Source: Maribacter sp. (GTDB taxonomy: Bacteria; Bacteroidota; Bacteroidia; Flavobacteriales; Flavobacteriaceae). Taken from it: DNA of 41,084 bases. Below the pieces are notes generated by a model. That model saw only the letters and a list, made by a program, of their open reading frames with translations, had not been told where the DNA came from and searched no databases. The stretch is from contig NZ_JADGES010000020.1 of the NCBI RefSeq assembly GCF_016744255.1, positions 1 to 41,084 of the forward strand, written 5' to 3'. Shown here piece by piece: positions 1 to 8,400 of this stretch. Every line of letters begins with the position of its first letter. Position 1 is the first letter of the stretch. Made by a program: the position numbers and the translations under genes.

Positions 1-36
1 TTATCATCTGAGAAAGGTGCTTTTTGTGTTGCACCA

Positions 37-44
37 CAAAGGTA
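37..44 (-). promoter_or_regulatory. Possible -7 element for a gene leaving the left edge
   Basis: On the minus strand this reads TACCTTTG, an exact match to the Bacteroidota -7 consensus TAnnTTTG. An ATG lies about 30 bases downstream on the minus strand at positions 7-5, so only two codons of the putative gene are in the window. The leader between them can form a small hairpin (GGTGC/GCACC). No TTG was found at a normal -33 distance, so this is only a candidate. Confidence 0.3.
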
Positions 45-148
45 ACTTTGAGGAACAAAACTCCCTTTCTCTTTTTTAAGCGTTTAGGACGCTATTGATT
101 AAATTTATGTTTTATAAAAAGGTAATGTAGTAGCCAAGATAAATATAA

Positions 149-754
149 TTAAGAAACTTCGATAGTTCTAAAAGTAAGATTAATTCGTGGGCTATGTACT
201 TTTTTGGTCGGTGGTAATCGGTGTAACCAATGTTTTTGTGTTGTACCTTTCATTACTAATAGACTACCTTTTTCTAGAACTATACTAATGGTTTGTTTGG
301 TGTCTTTATGTTTGAATAGAAATTTTCTTTCAGCTCCAAAACTGAGTGATGCTATAGCTCCATTTTGTTTTAAATCTTTTTCACCATCGCTATGCCACGC
401 CATACCTTCTTCTCCATTATGGTAAAGGTTTAATAGGCAAGAATTATAAGTTTCATCTGTTTTATTCTCGACTAAGCCTTTTAGTTCTAAAAGCTCTTTA
501 GTCCAAGGTAAAGAATTTTTTGTACTGTTAGAATAGGAGTACTCAAACGATTTGGCGGCATACCAAGCAACTTTACGCTTGGTAAAAATTCGTTTTCCAA
601 AAAGTACGGCTTCATCTGGCTTCCATTCTATTGTATTGTAGAGGGAGTCGAAATAAGATAGACATTTAGTAAGAGGTAATACGGTACCATAATAAATTAC
701 TTCTCCATCAAAAGGTAAAATATTAGGAGTGGCATCCTGATTAAATAAATCCAT
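149..754 (-). CDS. AlkB-like 2-oxoglutarate/Fe(II)-dependent dioxygenase (ALKBH2/3 type)
   Basis: This is a 201-residue cytoplasmic protein of the AlkB superfamily, which removes alkyl lesions from DNA or RNA bases by oxidative dealkylation using 2-oxoglutarate and Fe(II). The facial triad is visible as H121 and D123 in WHSDGE and H178 in HWLHRLPP. The 2-oxoglutarate-binding RxNLTFR signature is R190, N192 and R196. The length and the HWxHxxP-RxNxTFR arrangement resemble ALKBH2/ALKBH3-type bacterial AlkB proteins. It is the last gene of the minus-strand operon, 51 bases after the glycosyltransferase at 806, but it could have its own promoter. No signal peptide. The family assignment is firm; the substrate is not known. 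Confidence 0.9.
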   Translation of the reverse strand: MDLFNQDATPNILPFDGEVIYYGTVLPLTKCLSYFDSLYNTIEWKPDEAVLFGKRIFTKRKVAWYAAKSFEYSYSNSTKNSLPWTKELLELKGLVENKTDETYNSCLLNLYHNGEEGMAWHSDGEKDLKQNGAIASLSFGAERKFLFKHKDTKQTISIVLEKGSLLVMKGTTQKHWLHRLPPTKKVHSPRINLTFRTIEVS

Positions 755-805
755 CTTTAATAGTTTACACTAAGATAATAATTTAAAGGGCCTTTTAGGA
801 ATATC

Positions 806-2290
806 TTAAGCTCTTGCTGTAAGCGATTTAAAGAATACATACCCAAAACCTAAGAATAACATAAAATGAAAAGGAAATAGTCCAAAATCATTTAATGGTA
901 TAGCGCTATACATTCCAAAAAGGAAATAAATCATAAGCGCCGCTTCTAATATCATATTAGGAGATAGTTTCTTGGTTAGGTATTTATTGCCTTTCCAACT
1001 ATCTGTAAGGTTATTAAGGTTAAATTTTGGGGTTCTAACAAACTCGCTTCTTTTCCCCATATGCCCTTCTAAAACAGCTATAGAGTTGTGCAAAGAAAAA
1101 CCAAGAGCAACAGAGAAAAAGGTAAAAAATAGTTTTATATAATCTATAAAATTGTCGAAACTACTGCCTTGTATACTTTTATAAGTAAACCAATAACAAA
1201 CAAAAAGTATAATGGTACTTACAATGAAAAAACTTGTTACTTCAAAAATCCAACCTAAATGGCCATACATGTTTTTAATGTAAAGCATAGGGATACTTAA
1301 TAAAGCAACTATAAATACACAAAGGAACATAGAACTATTAAGTAGGTGCATTACACCATGAAATTTAGTTTTAAAAGGAATATTTTTAGAAGTAACAACG
1401 CTCACTACTGTTTTTCTAAAGTTCTCTGCTCCACCTTTATTCCATCGAAATTGTTGTGAGCGAGCAGCGCTAATAACAACAGGTAACTCGGCAGGGGTTT
1501 CTACGTCTTCTAAATATTTAAACTTCCAGTTTTTTAATTGTGCTCTATAGCTTAAATCTAGATCTTCGGTTAATGTGTCACCTTCCCAATTTCCAGCATC
1601 TAGAATACATTTTTTACGCCAAATACCGGCAGTACCATTAAAATTTATAAAATGCCCTTTGGCATTACGGCCTACTTGTTCTAAAGTAAAATGTGCATCT
1701 AAAGCGAAGGCTTGTATACGTGTTAGAGTAGAGTAGTCTCTATTAATATGTCCCCAACGTGTTTGTACAACGCCAATTTCTTCATCTTTAAAATAGATAA
1801 CTGTTTTCTTAAGCCAATCGCTATCGGGTAAAAAATCAGCATCAAAAATGGCTATAAAATCTCCTTTTGCTACCTCAAGACCTTCTTTTAAAGCACCAGC
1901 TTTAAAACCTTGTCTGTTGGTTCTACAAATATGCTTTATATCTAGGCCAGTAGCCTGTAATTTTTTAACGTGTTTTGCCGTCTCTATAACAGTTTCATCT
2001 GTAGAATCGTCTAACACCTGAATTTCTAATTTACTATGAGGGTATTCTAATTTTGCGATATTTTCTAAAAGCCGATCCATTACATATTCCTCGTTATAAA
2101 CGGGAAGTTGTATGGTTACAAAAGGAATTTCTTTTGGGTCTAATAGGTTAAATTTTGGAGCTGTTTTGTTTTGCTTTTTATAGCCTAAATAGTTGATTAG
2201 TAGATTAAGCTGAGCCAAACTGTAGAAAAATATCAACACCAAGGCAATGCTGTAAATGGCAATAATAATGTAAGCAATTGTAAGTCCCAT
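806..2290 (-). CDS. Membrane family-2 glycosyltransferase, cellulose-synthase-like
   Basis: A processive-type GT2 of 494 residues. It has an N-terminal membrane helix (about residues 5-30), a cytoplasmic catalytic domain, and about four to five C-terminal helices (from about 310 onward). The catalytic signature is complete: D94/D95 in VLDDSTDET, D150-A-D152, the TED base at 241-243, and QQFRW at 279-283. Such enzymes transfer sugar from a nucleotide sugar to a lipid or a growing polysaccharide at the inner membrane. The gene follows the next upstream GT2 with one base between stop and start, so the two are cotranscribed. No PilZ domain or BcsB partner is present, so cellulose synthesis itself is unlikely. 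A glycolipid synthase of the glucosylceramide-synthase type is an alternative. Product unknown. Confidence 0.88.
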   Translation of the reverse strand: MGLTIAYIIIAIYSIALVLIFFYSLAQLNLLINYLGYKKQNKTAPKFNLLDPKEIPFVTIQLPVYNEEYVMDRLLENIAKLEYPHSKLEIQVLDDSTDETVIETAKHVKKLQATGLDIKHICRTNRQGFKAGALKEGLEVAKGDFIAIFDADFLPDSDWLKKTVIYFKDEEIGVVQTRWGHINRDYSTLTRIQAFALDAHFTLEQVGRNAKGHFINFNGTAGIWRKKCILDAGNWEGDTLTEDLDLSYRAQLKNWKFKYLEDVETPAELPVVISAARSQQFRWNKGGAENFRKTVVSVVTSKNIPFKTKFHGVMHLLNSSMFLCVFIVALLSIPMLYIKNMYGHLGWIFEVTSFFIVSTIILFVCYWFTYKSIQGSSFDNFIDYIKLFFTFFSVALGFSLHNSIAVLEGHMGKRSEFVRTPKFNLNNLTDSWKGNKYLTKKLSPNMILEAALMIYFLFGMYSAIPLNDFGLFPFHFMLFLGFGYVFFKSLTARA

Positions 2291-2291
2291 T

Positions 2292-2981
2292 TTATTTGAT
2301 GCTATATTTAAATATCCAACTTAATATTTTAATGCCTGCAAATATACTACCTTTTACTGTTCCTGATACTTTTGAGATGCCAATTCTTTTTTTGTAACGC
2401 ACTGGAACTTCGGTATATGCTAGCTTTTGTTTTAATGCTTTTAGTTGCATTTCAACCGTCCATCCATAGGTAGTATCTTCCATTTGTAGAGACAATAATT
2501 TATCATATTGTATGGCTCTAAATGGTCCTAAATCTGTAAATGTTGCTCCGAAAAGTACTTTCATTAAACTAGTAGCTAACCAATTACCGAAAATTTGCTG
2601 AGGGGTCATACTACCTTCTTCTCTAAGCTCTTTTACACGGGAGCCAATTACAAAATCTACCTTTTTATCTAGTATCGGTTGCACCAGTTTAGTGAGTTCT
2701 TCAGGGTAATCCGAATAGTCGCCATCTATAAATACGATAATATCAGGGTTTTCAGATTGTTTACTTACATACTCTAACCCAGTTAAACAGGCGTATCCAT
2801 AGCCCATTTTAGGTTCCGTAAGCACCGTTGCTCCTGATTTTTCTGCATTTAATACAGTTTCATCTGTAGAATTATTATTTACTACAATAATTTCGGAGAC
2901 TTCCTTGGGAATCTCATTAATTACATGGGCAATAGAATCTGCTTCATTAAAAGCGGGAATAATAACTTTTATGTTGGTCAT
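2292..2981 (-). CDS. Family-2 glycosyltransferase, dolichyl-phosphate-mannose-synthase-like
   Basis: A 229-residue GT-A glycosyltransferase of the DPM1/UgtP-like class that typically uses a polyprenyl phosphate acceptor. It opens with the nucleotide-binding strand (VIIPAFNEADS) and continues with NNNSTDET and the metal-binding FIDGDYSDYPEEL block. It lacks the long C-terminal transmembrane pair of many bacterial homologues and ends in one hydrophobic, basic stretch (SIFAGIKILSWIFKYSIK). Its ATG overlaps the stop of the MORN-like gene by one base (TAATG), which indicates translational coupling. It probably makes an activated lipid-linked sugar used by the neighbouring membrane GT2, but that link is inferred from position only. 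Confidence 0.87.
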   Translation of the reverse strand: MTNIKVIIPAFNEADSIAHVINEIPKEVSEIIVVNNNSTDETVLNAEKSGATVLTEPKMGYGYACLTGLEYVSKQSENPDIIVFIDGDYSDYPEELTKLVQPILDKKVDFVIGSRVKELREEGSMTPQQIFGNWLATSLMKVLFGATFTDLGPFRAIQYDKLLSLQMEDTTYGWTVEMQLKALKQKLAYTEVPVRYKKRIGISKVSGTVKGSIFAGIKILSWIFKYSIK

Positions 2982-3466
2982 TAATGTAAATCAGATAATT
3001 TATTTTCTTTTTTAAAACTAGAAAAAGTGGCCCATTCTTTTATTCTTTTTCCATTAATATATTGCACAGCAGCGGTAATTTTTTCATTTTCATACTTTAG
3101 GCAATAGCCATTTTTTTTGCCGTATTTAAGTTGGCATTTATGAGCAATAGTTCCTTTTTTGTTATAAAAAAGCCACCAATTTATCATCTGCCCGTCATCG
3201 TAATTACCTTCTCTAACCCTCACATTATATTTACTGTAAAAATACCAATAGTTTTCTCTTTTATCATCTTTGTAATGGCCTTGTTCAGAAAGGGTGCCGT
3301 TTTTATGATAAAATTTCCAATACCCTGTTTTTGTATTATTTAATAACCAGCCTTCTCCTTTGGTTTTTCCATTTTCGTAAAATTCCTTGTGATACCTGGG
3401 GTCTTCTTTTTCATTATAATTTAGAAAAAGACATAGTATGGCCATTATAGGGACTTTAAAAATCAT
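2981..3466 (-). CDS. MORN-like repeat protein (YwqK-type)
   Basis: A 161-residue protein with several successive repeats of roughly 20-23 residues of the type G-x-W-x-F-Y-x-x-N-G-x-L-x-x-x-G-x-Y (for example GYWKFYHKNGTLSEQGHY). These are the MORN-variant repeats found in Bacteroidota proteins annotated as YwqK-family. A short hydrophobic N-terminus (residues 3-16) may be a signal peptide or anchor. It sits between the iron-sulfur membrane protein (7 bases upstream) and the glycosyltransferase (1-base overlap), inside one operon. The antitoxin label often attached to this family has no support here, because no toxin gene is adjacent. The family call is fair; the function is unknown. Confidence 0.75.
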   Translation of the reverse strand: MIFKVPIMAILCLFLNYNEKEDPRYHKEFYENGKTKGEGWLLNNTKTGYWKFYHKNGTLSEQGHYKDDKRENYWYFYSKYNVRVREGNYDDGQMINWWLFYNKKGTIAHKCQLKYGKKNGYCLKYENEKITAAVQYINGKRIKEWATFSSFKKENKLSDLH

Positions 3467-3473
3467 GGTACTT

Positions 3474-5063
3474 TTATTTTTTGTTTACTAATTCCATTAA
3501 GTTAACATCGTTACCTAATAATACTTCGGTAGGATTAATTCGCCCTTCGGTAGGGCCGTTTTCTAATTTTAGTACACCACGAGGACAAACCGCAGAACAA
3601 ACACCACAGCCAACGCAACTAGATCGGACTATATTTTCTCCTTTTTGTGCATAGGCTCTAACATCGATACCTTGTTCGCAATACGTAGAGCAGTTTCCAC
3701 AAGAAATACATTGCCCTCCATTGGTGGTAATTCTAAAACGAGATTTAAAACGTTGTACAAAGCCTAAATAGGCAGCTAAAGGACAACCAAACCTACACCA
3801 TACTCTGTTACCAAAAATGGGGTAGAATCCTGTGCCGATAACTCCTGCGAAGATAGCGCCTATTAAAAAGCTATAAGTATTCATAATACTCTGTACTTTT
3901 ATGCCTAACACTGTACCTGTTTCAGTAAAAAAACCATAAAGTGTAAAACCGGTCATTACTAGGGCAAAAAGCAATACCCCATGAATTAACCAACGTTCTA
4001 TTTTCCAAGAAAATAAAGATTTACTGGAGTGTTGGCGATAAGGGTCTCCTAAAGTTTCCGCAAGTCCACCACAACCGCAAACCCAAGAGCAATACCATCT
4101 TTTTCCAAAGAAATAAACCATCACGGGAACAATAACTACGGTTAATAGAATACCCCAAACCAAAATAAACAAACCTAGGCCTCCTCCATTTATGAGTTCT
4201 TTTAAGTTCCAATTAAAAAAGAAATCGTAATCTAAAGGAAATGCATTTTTAAAATCATACCCTTTAGAATAGGATAATTGTAGACGTACCATTATCTCTG
4301 GAATTAGAAAAGCGAATACAATTTGAAAAAATAGCACGGAGGTAGTACGTACTACTTGATACATATTGTGACGGTATTTAATGTACATACGAATAGCCAT
4401 AACGGTCATTACTATACAATACATAAAACCATATACAAACCAATGACCAGCGGGGTTTCCACTTAGGCTTTCACTAATAGGGTCAACCAAGTATGTCCAG
4501 TTTACAGTATATTCAGATTTAAAATATAGAACAAGATAAAAGCTGACTAAAAAAATGAAAACAAGCCAGGCAATCGAGCCTTTATTAGTGGAATTTTGCT
4601 GGTAAATATGGTCGTTTTTTATTCCTTTTTCACCTAAAGTAATAACTTGTGGAACTATAAATAGAAGAGCTCCAATAACACCCAATCCAAAGGTAAGTAG
4701 CCACATTAATCCCTTGTTTTCTGGAACGAACCCATAACCAGATTTTTTACGGATAGAAGTAGCCAAATCATCGCTGCTGGTATATATTTTTTTACTCCAT
4801 TCTTTATTTTTAATATGTATTTCATTCGCGGTATCAATTGCGCCTTTTATTATAGGTGCTAAAGAGGTAATGCCGTCAAAATCTTTCCCAACCAATTTCC
4901 GTTGCAAGTCTGCAACGAAGATTTCGCTTTTTATACCTTGATTGGTAATTATGTCATCAAATGTTTTTTGATTGAGCTTAAAATTCCCTAAAAAGGGAAG
5001 TGCGGTAAATATTCCTAAGCCAACTAAAAAGACGGCAATTCCAATGTTTTGTATTGCTTTCAT
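3474..5063 (-). CDS. Multi-pass membrane 4Fe-4S protein, NapH/CcoG-like
   Basis: A 529-residue integral membrane iron-sulfur protein. Predicted helices lie near residues 5-25, 118-140, 163-181, 209-228, 240-258, 295-319, 358-378 and 395-415, with a long loop (about 28-115) after the first helix. Membrane-proximal cysteines form the NapH/RdxA-type motifs: C325, C329 and C331, then C423-x3-C427P. Two ferredoxin clusters follow at C452/455/458/462 and C483/486/489/493 (CVGCGVCSAVCP). NapH/NosR/CcoG relatives pass electrons from quinols to periplasmic enzymes or assist cofactor assembly. No terminal reductase is nearby; the gene follows the FAD oxidoreductase after two bases, which suggests that protein is the redox partner. 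Specific role unknown. Confidence 0.85.
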   Translation of the reverse strand: MKAIQNIGIAVFLVGLGIFTALPFLGNFKLNQKTFDDIITNQGIKSEIFVADLQRKLVGKDFDGITSLAPIIKGAIDTANEIHIKNKEWSKKIYTSSDDLATSIRKKSGYGFVPENKGLMWLLTFGLGVIGALLFIVPQVITLGEKGIKNDHIYQQNSTNKGSIAWLVFIFLVSFYLVLYFKSEYTVNWTYLVDPISESLSGNPAGHWFVYGFMYCIVMTVMAIRMYIKYRHNMYQVVRTTSVLFFQIVFAFLIPEIMVRLQLSYSKGYDFKNAFPLDYDFFFNWNLKELINGGGLGLFILVWGILLTVVIVPVMVYFFGKRWYCSWVCGCGGLAETLGDPYRQHSSKSLFSWKIERWLIHGVLLFALVMTGFTLYGFFTETGTVLGIKVQSIMNTYSFLIGAIFAGVIGTGFYPIFGNRVWCRFGCPLAAYLGFVQRFKSRFRITTNGGQCISCGNCSTYCEQGIDVRAYAQKGENIVRSSCVGCGVCSAVCPRGVLKLENGPTEGRINPTEVLLGNDVNLMELVNKK

Positions 5064-5065
5064 AA

Positions 5066-6424
5066 TTATGCTCTGGCTTTAGGTATTGTAAAAATTCTTT
5101 TCCAACTTTTTTTCTTTGGAGAAATGTCTGCACCAAATTCTTTGTTGAAGTGTGTTATAATTTCTTGTTCGTATAGCGCAAAAAATTCAGGGTCAAAATT
5201 GGCATCTTTAAGATATTCCATTACGTATTCTATACTGCGATTTTCGGTGAGCCAACGGTCAAAAATAGCATGGCGCATACGAATACCAAACGTATTAATG
5301 CCAAGAAATGCTTTGGTGTCTTTATGAAAAGCGATGGTTACACATATTTTTTCCGTAGTATGTCTCCAGTAGAAATGTTGTTCGTATTCTTTTCTACCAC
5401 GTTCACTAAAAACCCAACCATAGGTCTGGTATTCTAAATCTAAAAATTTGGCAGAATTAAACCAGTGCCCAGGTTTGTATTCTGTAGGATTGCCACATAT
5501 AGTTTGTGCAAGGGTTTCTCCCATCATTCTTCCGGTATACCAAACTGCTTCAATAGGTCTACGATAGCCAATTCCTTTGTGCTGTTCCGCGCAATCTCCT
5601 ATAGCGTAAATATTAGGGATATTAGTTTCTAACATTCTATTTACTTTGACGCCTCTTCCTAGTTCTATTCCAGAGTCTTTTAAAAAATTAATATTAGGAG
5701 AAACACCAGCTGTAAGCCCCACAATATCGCATTCAATAGTATCTCCTTTATCCGTAGTTACCGCTCTTGCTTTACCGTTTTCATCAGCTAAAATTTCTAT
5801 TAAACTTGTCTCTAATTGTAAATCTATGTGGTGTTCTAATATATGCTCATTAATTAATTGCGATTCTCCTTTAGGAAGAACCCCATTCCAAAAGCTACTT
5901 TCTCGGACTAAAAAAGTTACTGGAATATCTCTACTTCTTAGCATTTCGGCCATTTCTATTCCAATTAAACCGCCACCTACAATTACGGCTCTTTTACAAA
6001 CGGTTTTATTCGGAGCATTTTTTTCTAATGCATCTAAGTCTTGTTTAGAATATAGTCCTTGTACATGATCTAAATCTTGTCCTGGCCAACCAAATTTATT
6101 AGGTTTAGATCCTGTAGCAATAACTAGTTTATCATAAGATATATCCGTACTATTTTTAATTTTTAGAATCTGGTTTTTATGGTCAATAGAATTTACATAG
6201 CCTTTAACCAAATCGATTCTATTTTTTTTCCAAAACCAGTTTTCATAAGGCTGGGTATGTTCAAATTTCATATGGCCCATATAAACATACATAAGTGCAG
6301 TTCTAGAGAAAAAATAATCAGTCTCTGCGGATATAATGGTAATTCTTTTGTCGGATAATTTTCTAATATGGCGGGCTGCGGTTACCCCAGAAATTCCATT
6401 ACCTATAATGACTATATGTTCCAT
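5066..6424 (-). CDS. FAD-dependent NAD(P)-disulfide-type oxidoreductase
   Basis: A 452-residue two-dinucleotide-binding flavoprotein. The FAD Rossmann motif is GNGISG at residues 8-13, the ATG loop KLVIATGSKP is at 99-108, the NAD(P) Rossmann motif GGGLIG is at 150-155, and the second FAD motif YAIGDC is at 273-278. It resembles rubredoxin/nitrite reductase-type NADH oxidoreductases without the redox CxxC of disulfide reductases. A C-terminal extension of about 130 residues (after about 320) is rich in aromatic residues. It is the first gene of the operon and is followed immediately by the NapH-like iron-sulfur protein, so it probably feeds electrons from NAD(P)H to that membrane carrier or takes them from it. 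That pairing is inferred from position. Confidence 0.85.
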   Translation of the reverse strand: MEHIVIIGNGISGVTAARHIRKLSDKRITIISAETDYFFSRTALMYVYMGHMKFEHTQPYENWFWKKNRIDLVKGYVNSIDHKNQILKIKNSTDISYDKLVIATGSKPNKFGWPGQDLDHVQGLYSKQDLDALEKNAPNKTVCKRAVIVGGGLIGIEMAEMLRSRDIPVTFLVRESSFWNGVLPKGESQLINEHILEHHIDLQLETSLIEILADENGKARAVTTDKGDTIECDIVGLTAGVSPNINFLKDSGIELGRGVKVNRMLETNIPNIYAIGDCAEQHKGIGYRRPIEAVWYTGRMMGETLAQTICGNPTEYKPGHWFNSAKFLDLEYQTYGWVFSERGRKEYEQHFYWRHTTEKICVTIAFHKDTKAFLGINTFGIRMRHAIFDRWLTENRSIEYVMEYLKDANFDPEFFALYEQEIITHFNKEFGADISPKKKSWKRIFTIPKARA

Positions 6425-6692
6425 AAAATTGATTGGTTGTTAGGTGTCTGTCGAAGTTAAACATAAAAACTTAACGATATTTTGAAATATATTTTTGAGA
6501 TAACTATGTGGGACTTTTAAAGTTCCTTTGATACCAGAAAGAATAGGAAGGGTTTTGTTATGTTTTAAAAATAAGGACGACAGAGCATAAAGTAATTTGC
6601 ACTTAAAATGAAAAAAACACAATGAACAGTGTTCTTTTAGGGCAACTTAAGGGTGTGTTTTTCTTTAAAAAACTAACATTTAAAAAAATAGA

Positions 6693-7406
6693 ATGAAAAA
6701 AATAGTAATCGTAGCATTATTTAGTTTTTTTGGTCATTTAGGTATTGCTCAGAACACAGATATATTTTTCAATAAGGCAGATGCTTTTTTTGGCAAACAC
6801 GTAAAAGAAGGAAAAGTAGCATACGCTGATATTAAAAAAAATAGAGCGGAATTAGACGCTTTATTACAAATGTCTCAAGAAATGGTAGTAGTAAAGAGTA
6901 ATGCTAAAGAATACCAATCTTTTTGGATAAACGGATATAATTTAACTGTTATTAAAAGTATAGTAGCCAATTACCCTATAAAGTCGCCATTAGATAAAGC
7001 AGGTTTTTTTGATAAAGTAAAGCATAGTATAGGAGGTGAAAATATAACCCTTAACGATATTGAGAATAAATTATTGAGAGGTAATTTTCCAAACGAACCT
7101 CGTTTTCATTTTGTTTTGGTTTGTGCAGGTCTTGGATGCCCACCGATAATTAGTAAAGCGTATAGGCCAAGTATATTAGAGAAGCAGTTACAAACGCAAA
7201 CAAAAACAGCATTAAACAATACTAAGTTTATTCAGGTACATAAAAATAGGGTAAAGATTTCTCAGATATTCGAATGGTATAAAGGAGATTTTACAAAAAA
7301 TGGATCTTTAGTAGATTATATAAATCAATACAAGAAAGAAAAATTACCAATAAAAGCTAAAGTTTCTTATTACCCTTACGACTGGGCATTGAACGATTTA
7401 AAATAA
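6693..7406 (+). CDS. DUF547 domain protein, exported (first of two copies)
   Basis: A 237-residue protein with a signal peptide ending near residue 19 (GIAQ-N) followed by a DUF547 domain covering nearly the whole mature protein. Family landmarks include the FWINGYNLTVIKSI block, the IENKLLRG segment, and the conserved cysteine region (VCAGLGCP), which corresponds to NCAS-x-SCP in the second copy at 22409. The biochemical function of DUF547 is not established. The gene is divergent from the FAD/iron-sulfur operon and 25 bases upstream of the outer-membrane barrel gene. The second DUF547 gene in this window also lies beside a glycosyltransferase, which hints at envelope-glycan or lipid work, but this is inference. 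Confidence 0.85.
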   Translation: MKKIVIVALFSFFGHLGIAQNTDIFFNKADAFFGKHVKEGKVAYADIKKNRAELDALLQMSQEMVVVKSNAKEYQSFWINGYNLTVIKSIVANYPIKSPLDKAGFFDKVKHSIGGENITLNDIENKLLRGNFPNEPRFHFVLVCAGLGCPPIISKAYRPSILEKQLQTQTKTALNNTKFIQVHKNRVKISQIFEWYKGDFTKNGSLVDYINQYKKEKLPIKAKVSYYPYDWALNDLK

Positions 7407-7431
7407 AAAATAGCAACCTAAAAAATATAAA

Positions 7432-8367
7432 ATGAAATTAGTTAAAAAATATAGTATTGCAGTCGCTGTTCTTTTAGTTACTAGCATCAATTTTGCCCAA
7501 GAAGATAGTCAGGAGAAAAGTAATGTGCAAGAATTTACACCTTCTAAACTTTTGAGTAAAGGCCAGTGGGATATAAAGTTTTTTAATGGATTATACACAC
7601 AGACAAAGCGGACAGATGGCGGAAGTAAATCTGTGGATATTAATAGAGAAAGCTTTTTTACGAATACAACAGAAATTTATACAGGATTAAGCGATAATTC
7701 TCGAATTAATATAGGGTTAATATTTCAGGTTAGAGCAAATACATATTCTGGTGCTGACGCTTTAGATGTATTTAGTTTTAAAGATAATGAATTAGATGCG
7801 AGAAGTGGTTTTACAACAATAGCACCATCTATAAGGGTGCAACCATTTAAAAATGTATCTAATTTTTCTTTTACAAGTTCTTTGTTTTTACCTATTTTTA
7901 AAGATGTGCCTAATGCGCCATATTTAGATAAAAGAAGTATTTTTTGGGAAACAAAATTCTTTTATGATAAAACTTTTGGAAGAGGAGATTGGCAAGTATT
8001 TACAGAAGCAGATTTAGGGTTTAATTTTGGAGAAAGTAGACAAGATGCGGATGCAGATGAAGTAAATGAAGGAGAACGTTTTGCTAATAATAGCTTGTCT
8101 GTGCCTGTAAGTGTTTTTCTTAGCTATTTTCCATCAACGAAGTCTACTGTTTTTGTAAATACGCAACAGTCTTTTTTCATTGGTTATGATAATCCTGGGA
8201 ATGATAATAATAATTTTTCTCAAGATTATACTGCTTTAGGTTTTGGAGGAAAGTATCAACTTACTAACGCATTGAATTTAGAGTTATCGTACAATAAATT
8301 TGTTAGAGGACATAATTTTCAAGGTTTGGGACAAACATTTAGTTTAGGCCTTAGAGCAATATTATAA
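7432..8367 (+). CDS. Predicted outer-membrane beta-barrel protein
   Basis: A 311-residue protein with a clear signal peptide (cleavage after INFAQ, about residue 23). The mature region is composed of alternating amphipathic strands and ends in a C-terminal strand (TFSLGLRAIL), typical of a small Bacteroidota outer-membrane barrel. An acidic loop (DADADEVNEGE) lies near residues 205-216 and may be surface exposed. I do not recognise a named family. It is 25 bases after the DUF547 gene and 33 bases before the glycosidase gene, so it is likely in the same transcription unit. The call rests on composition and strand pattern, not on a specific motif. Confidence 0.65.
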   Translation: MKLVKKYSIAVAVLLVTSINFAQEDSQEKSNVQEFTPSKLLSKGQWDIKFFNGLYTQTKRTDGGSKSVDINRESFFTNTTEIYTGLSDNSRINIGLIFQVRANTYSGADALDVFSFKDNELDARSGFTTIAPSIRVQPFKNVSNFSFTSSLFLPIFKDVPNAPYLDKRSIFWETKFFYDKTFGRGDWQVFTEADLGFNFGESRQDADADEVNEGERFANNSLSVPVSVFLSYFPSTKSTVFVNTQQSFFIGYDNPGNDNNNFSQDYTALGFGGKYQLTNALNLELSYNKFVRGHNFQGLGQTFSLGLRAIL

Positions 8368-8400
8368 ATAACTTACTTTAGAAGTCTTAACTCTCTTTAA

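Noticed and set aside
2981-3466. Toxin-antitoxin interpretation of the YwqK-type protein
   Set aside because: No toxin gene is adjacent, and the gene is embedded in a six-gene operon. The label comes from automated family naming.
6440-6622. 60-codon minus-strand open frame in the divergent intergenic region
   Set aside because: No recognisable domain, unusual composition, and it sits in the shared upstream region of two operons. No start context supports it.
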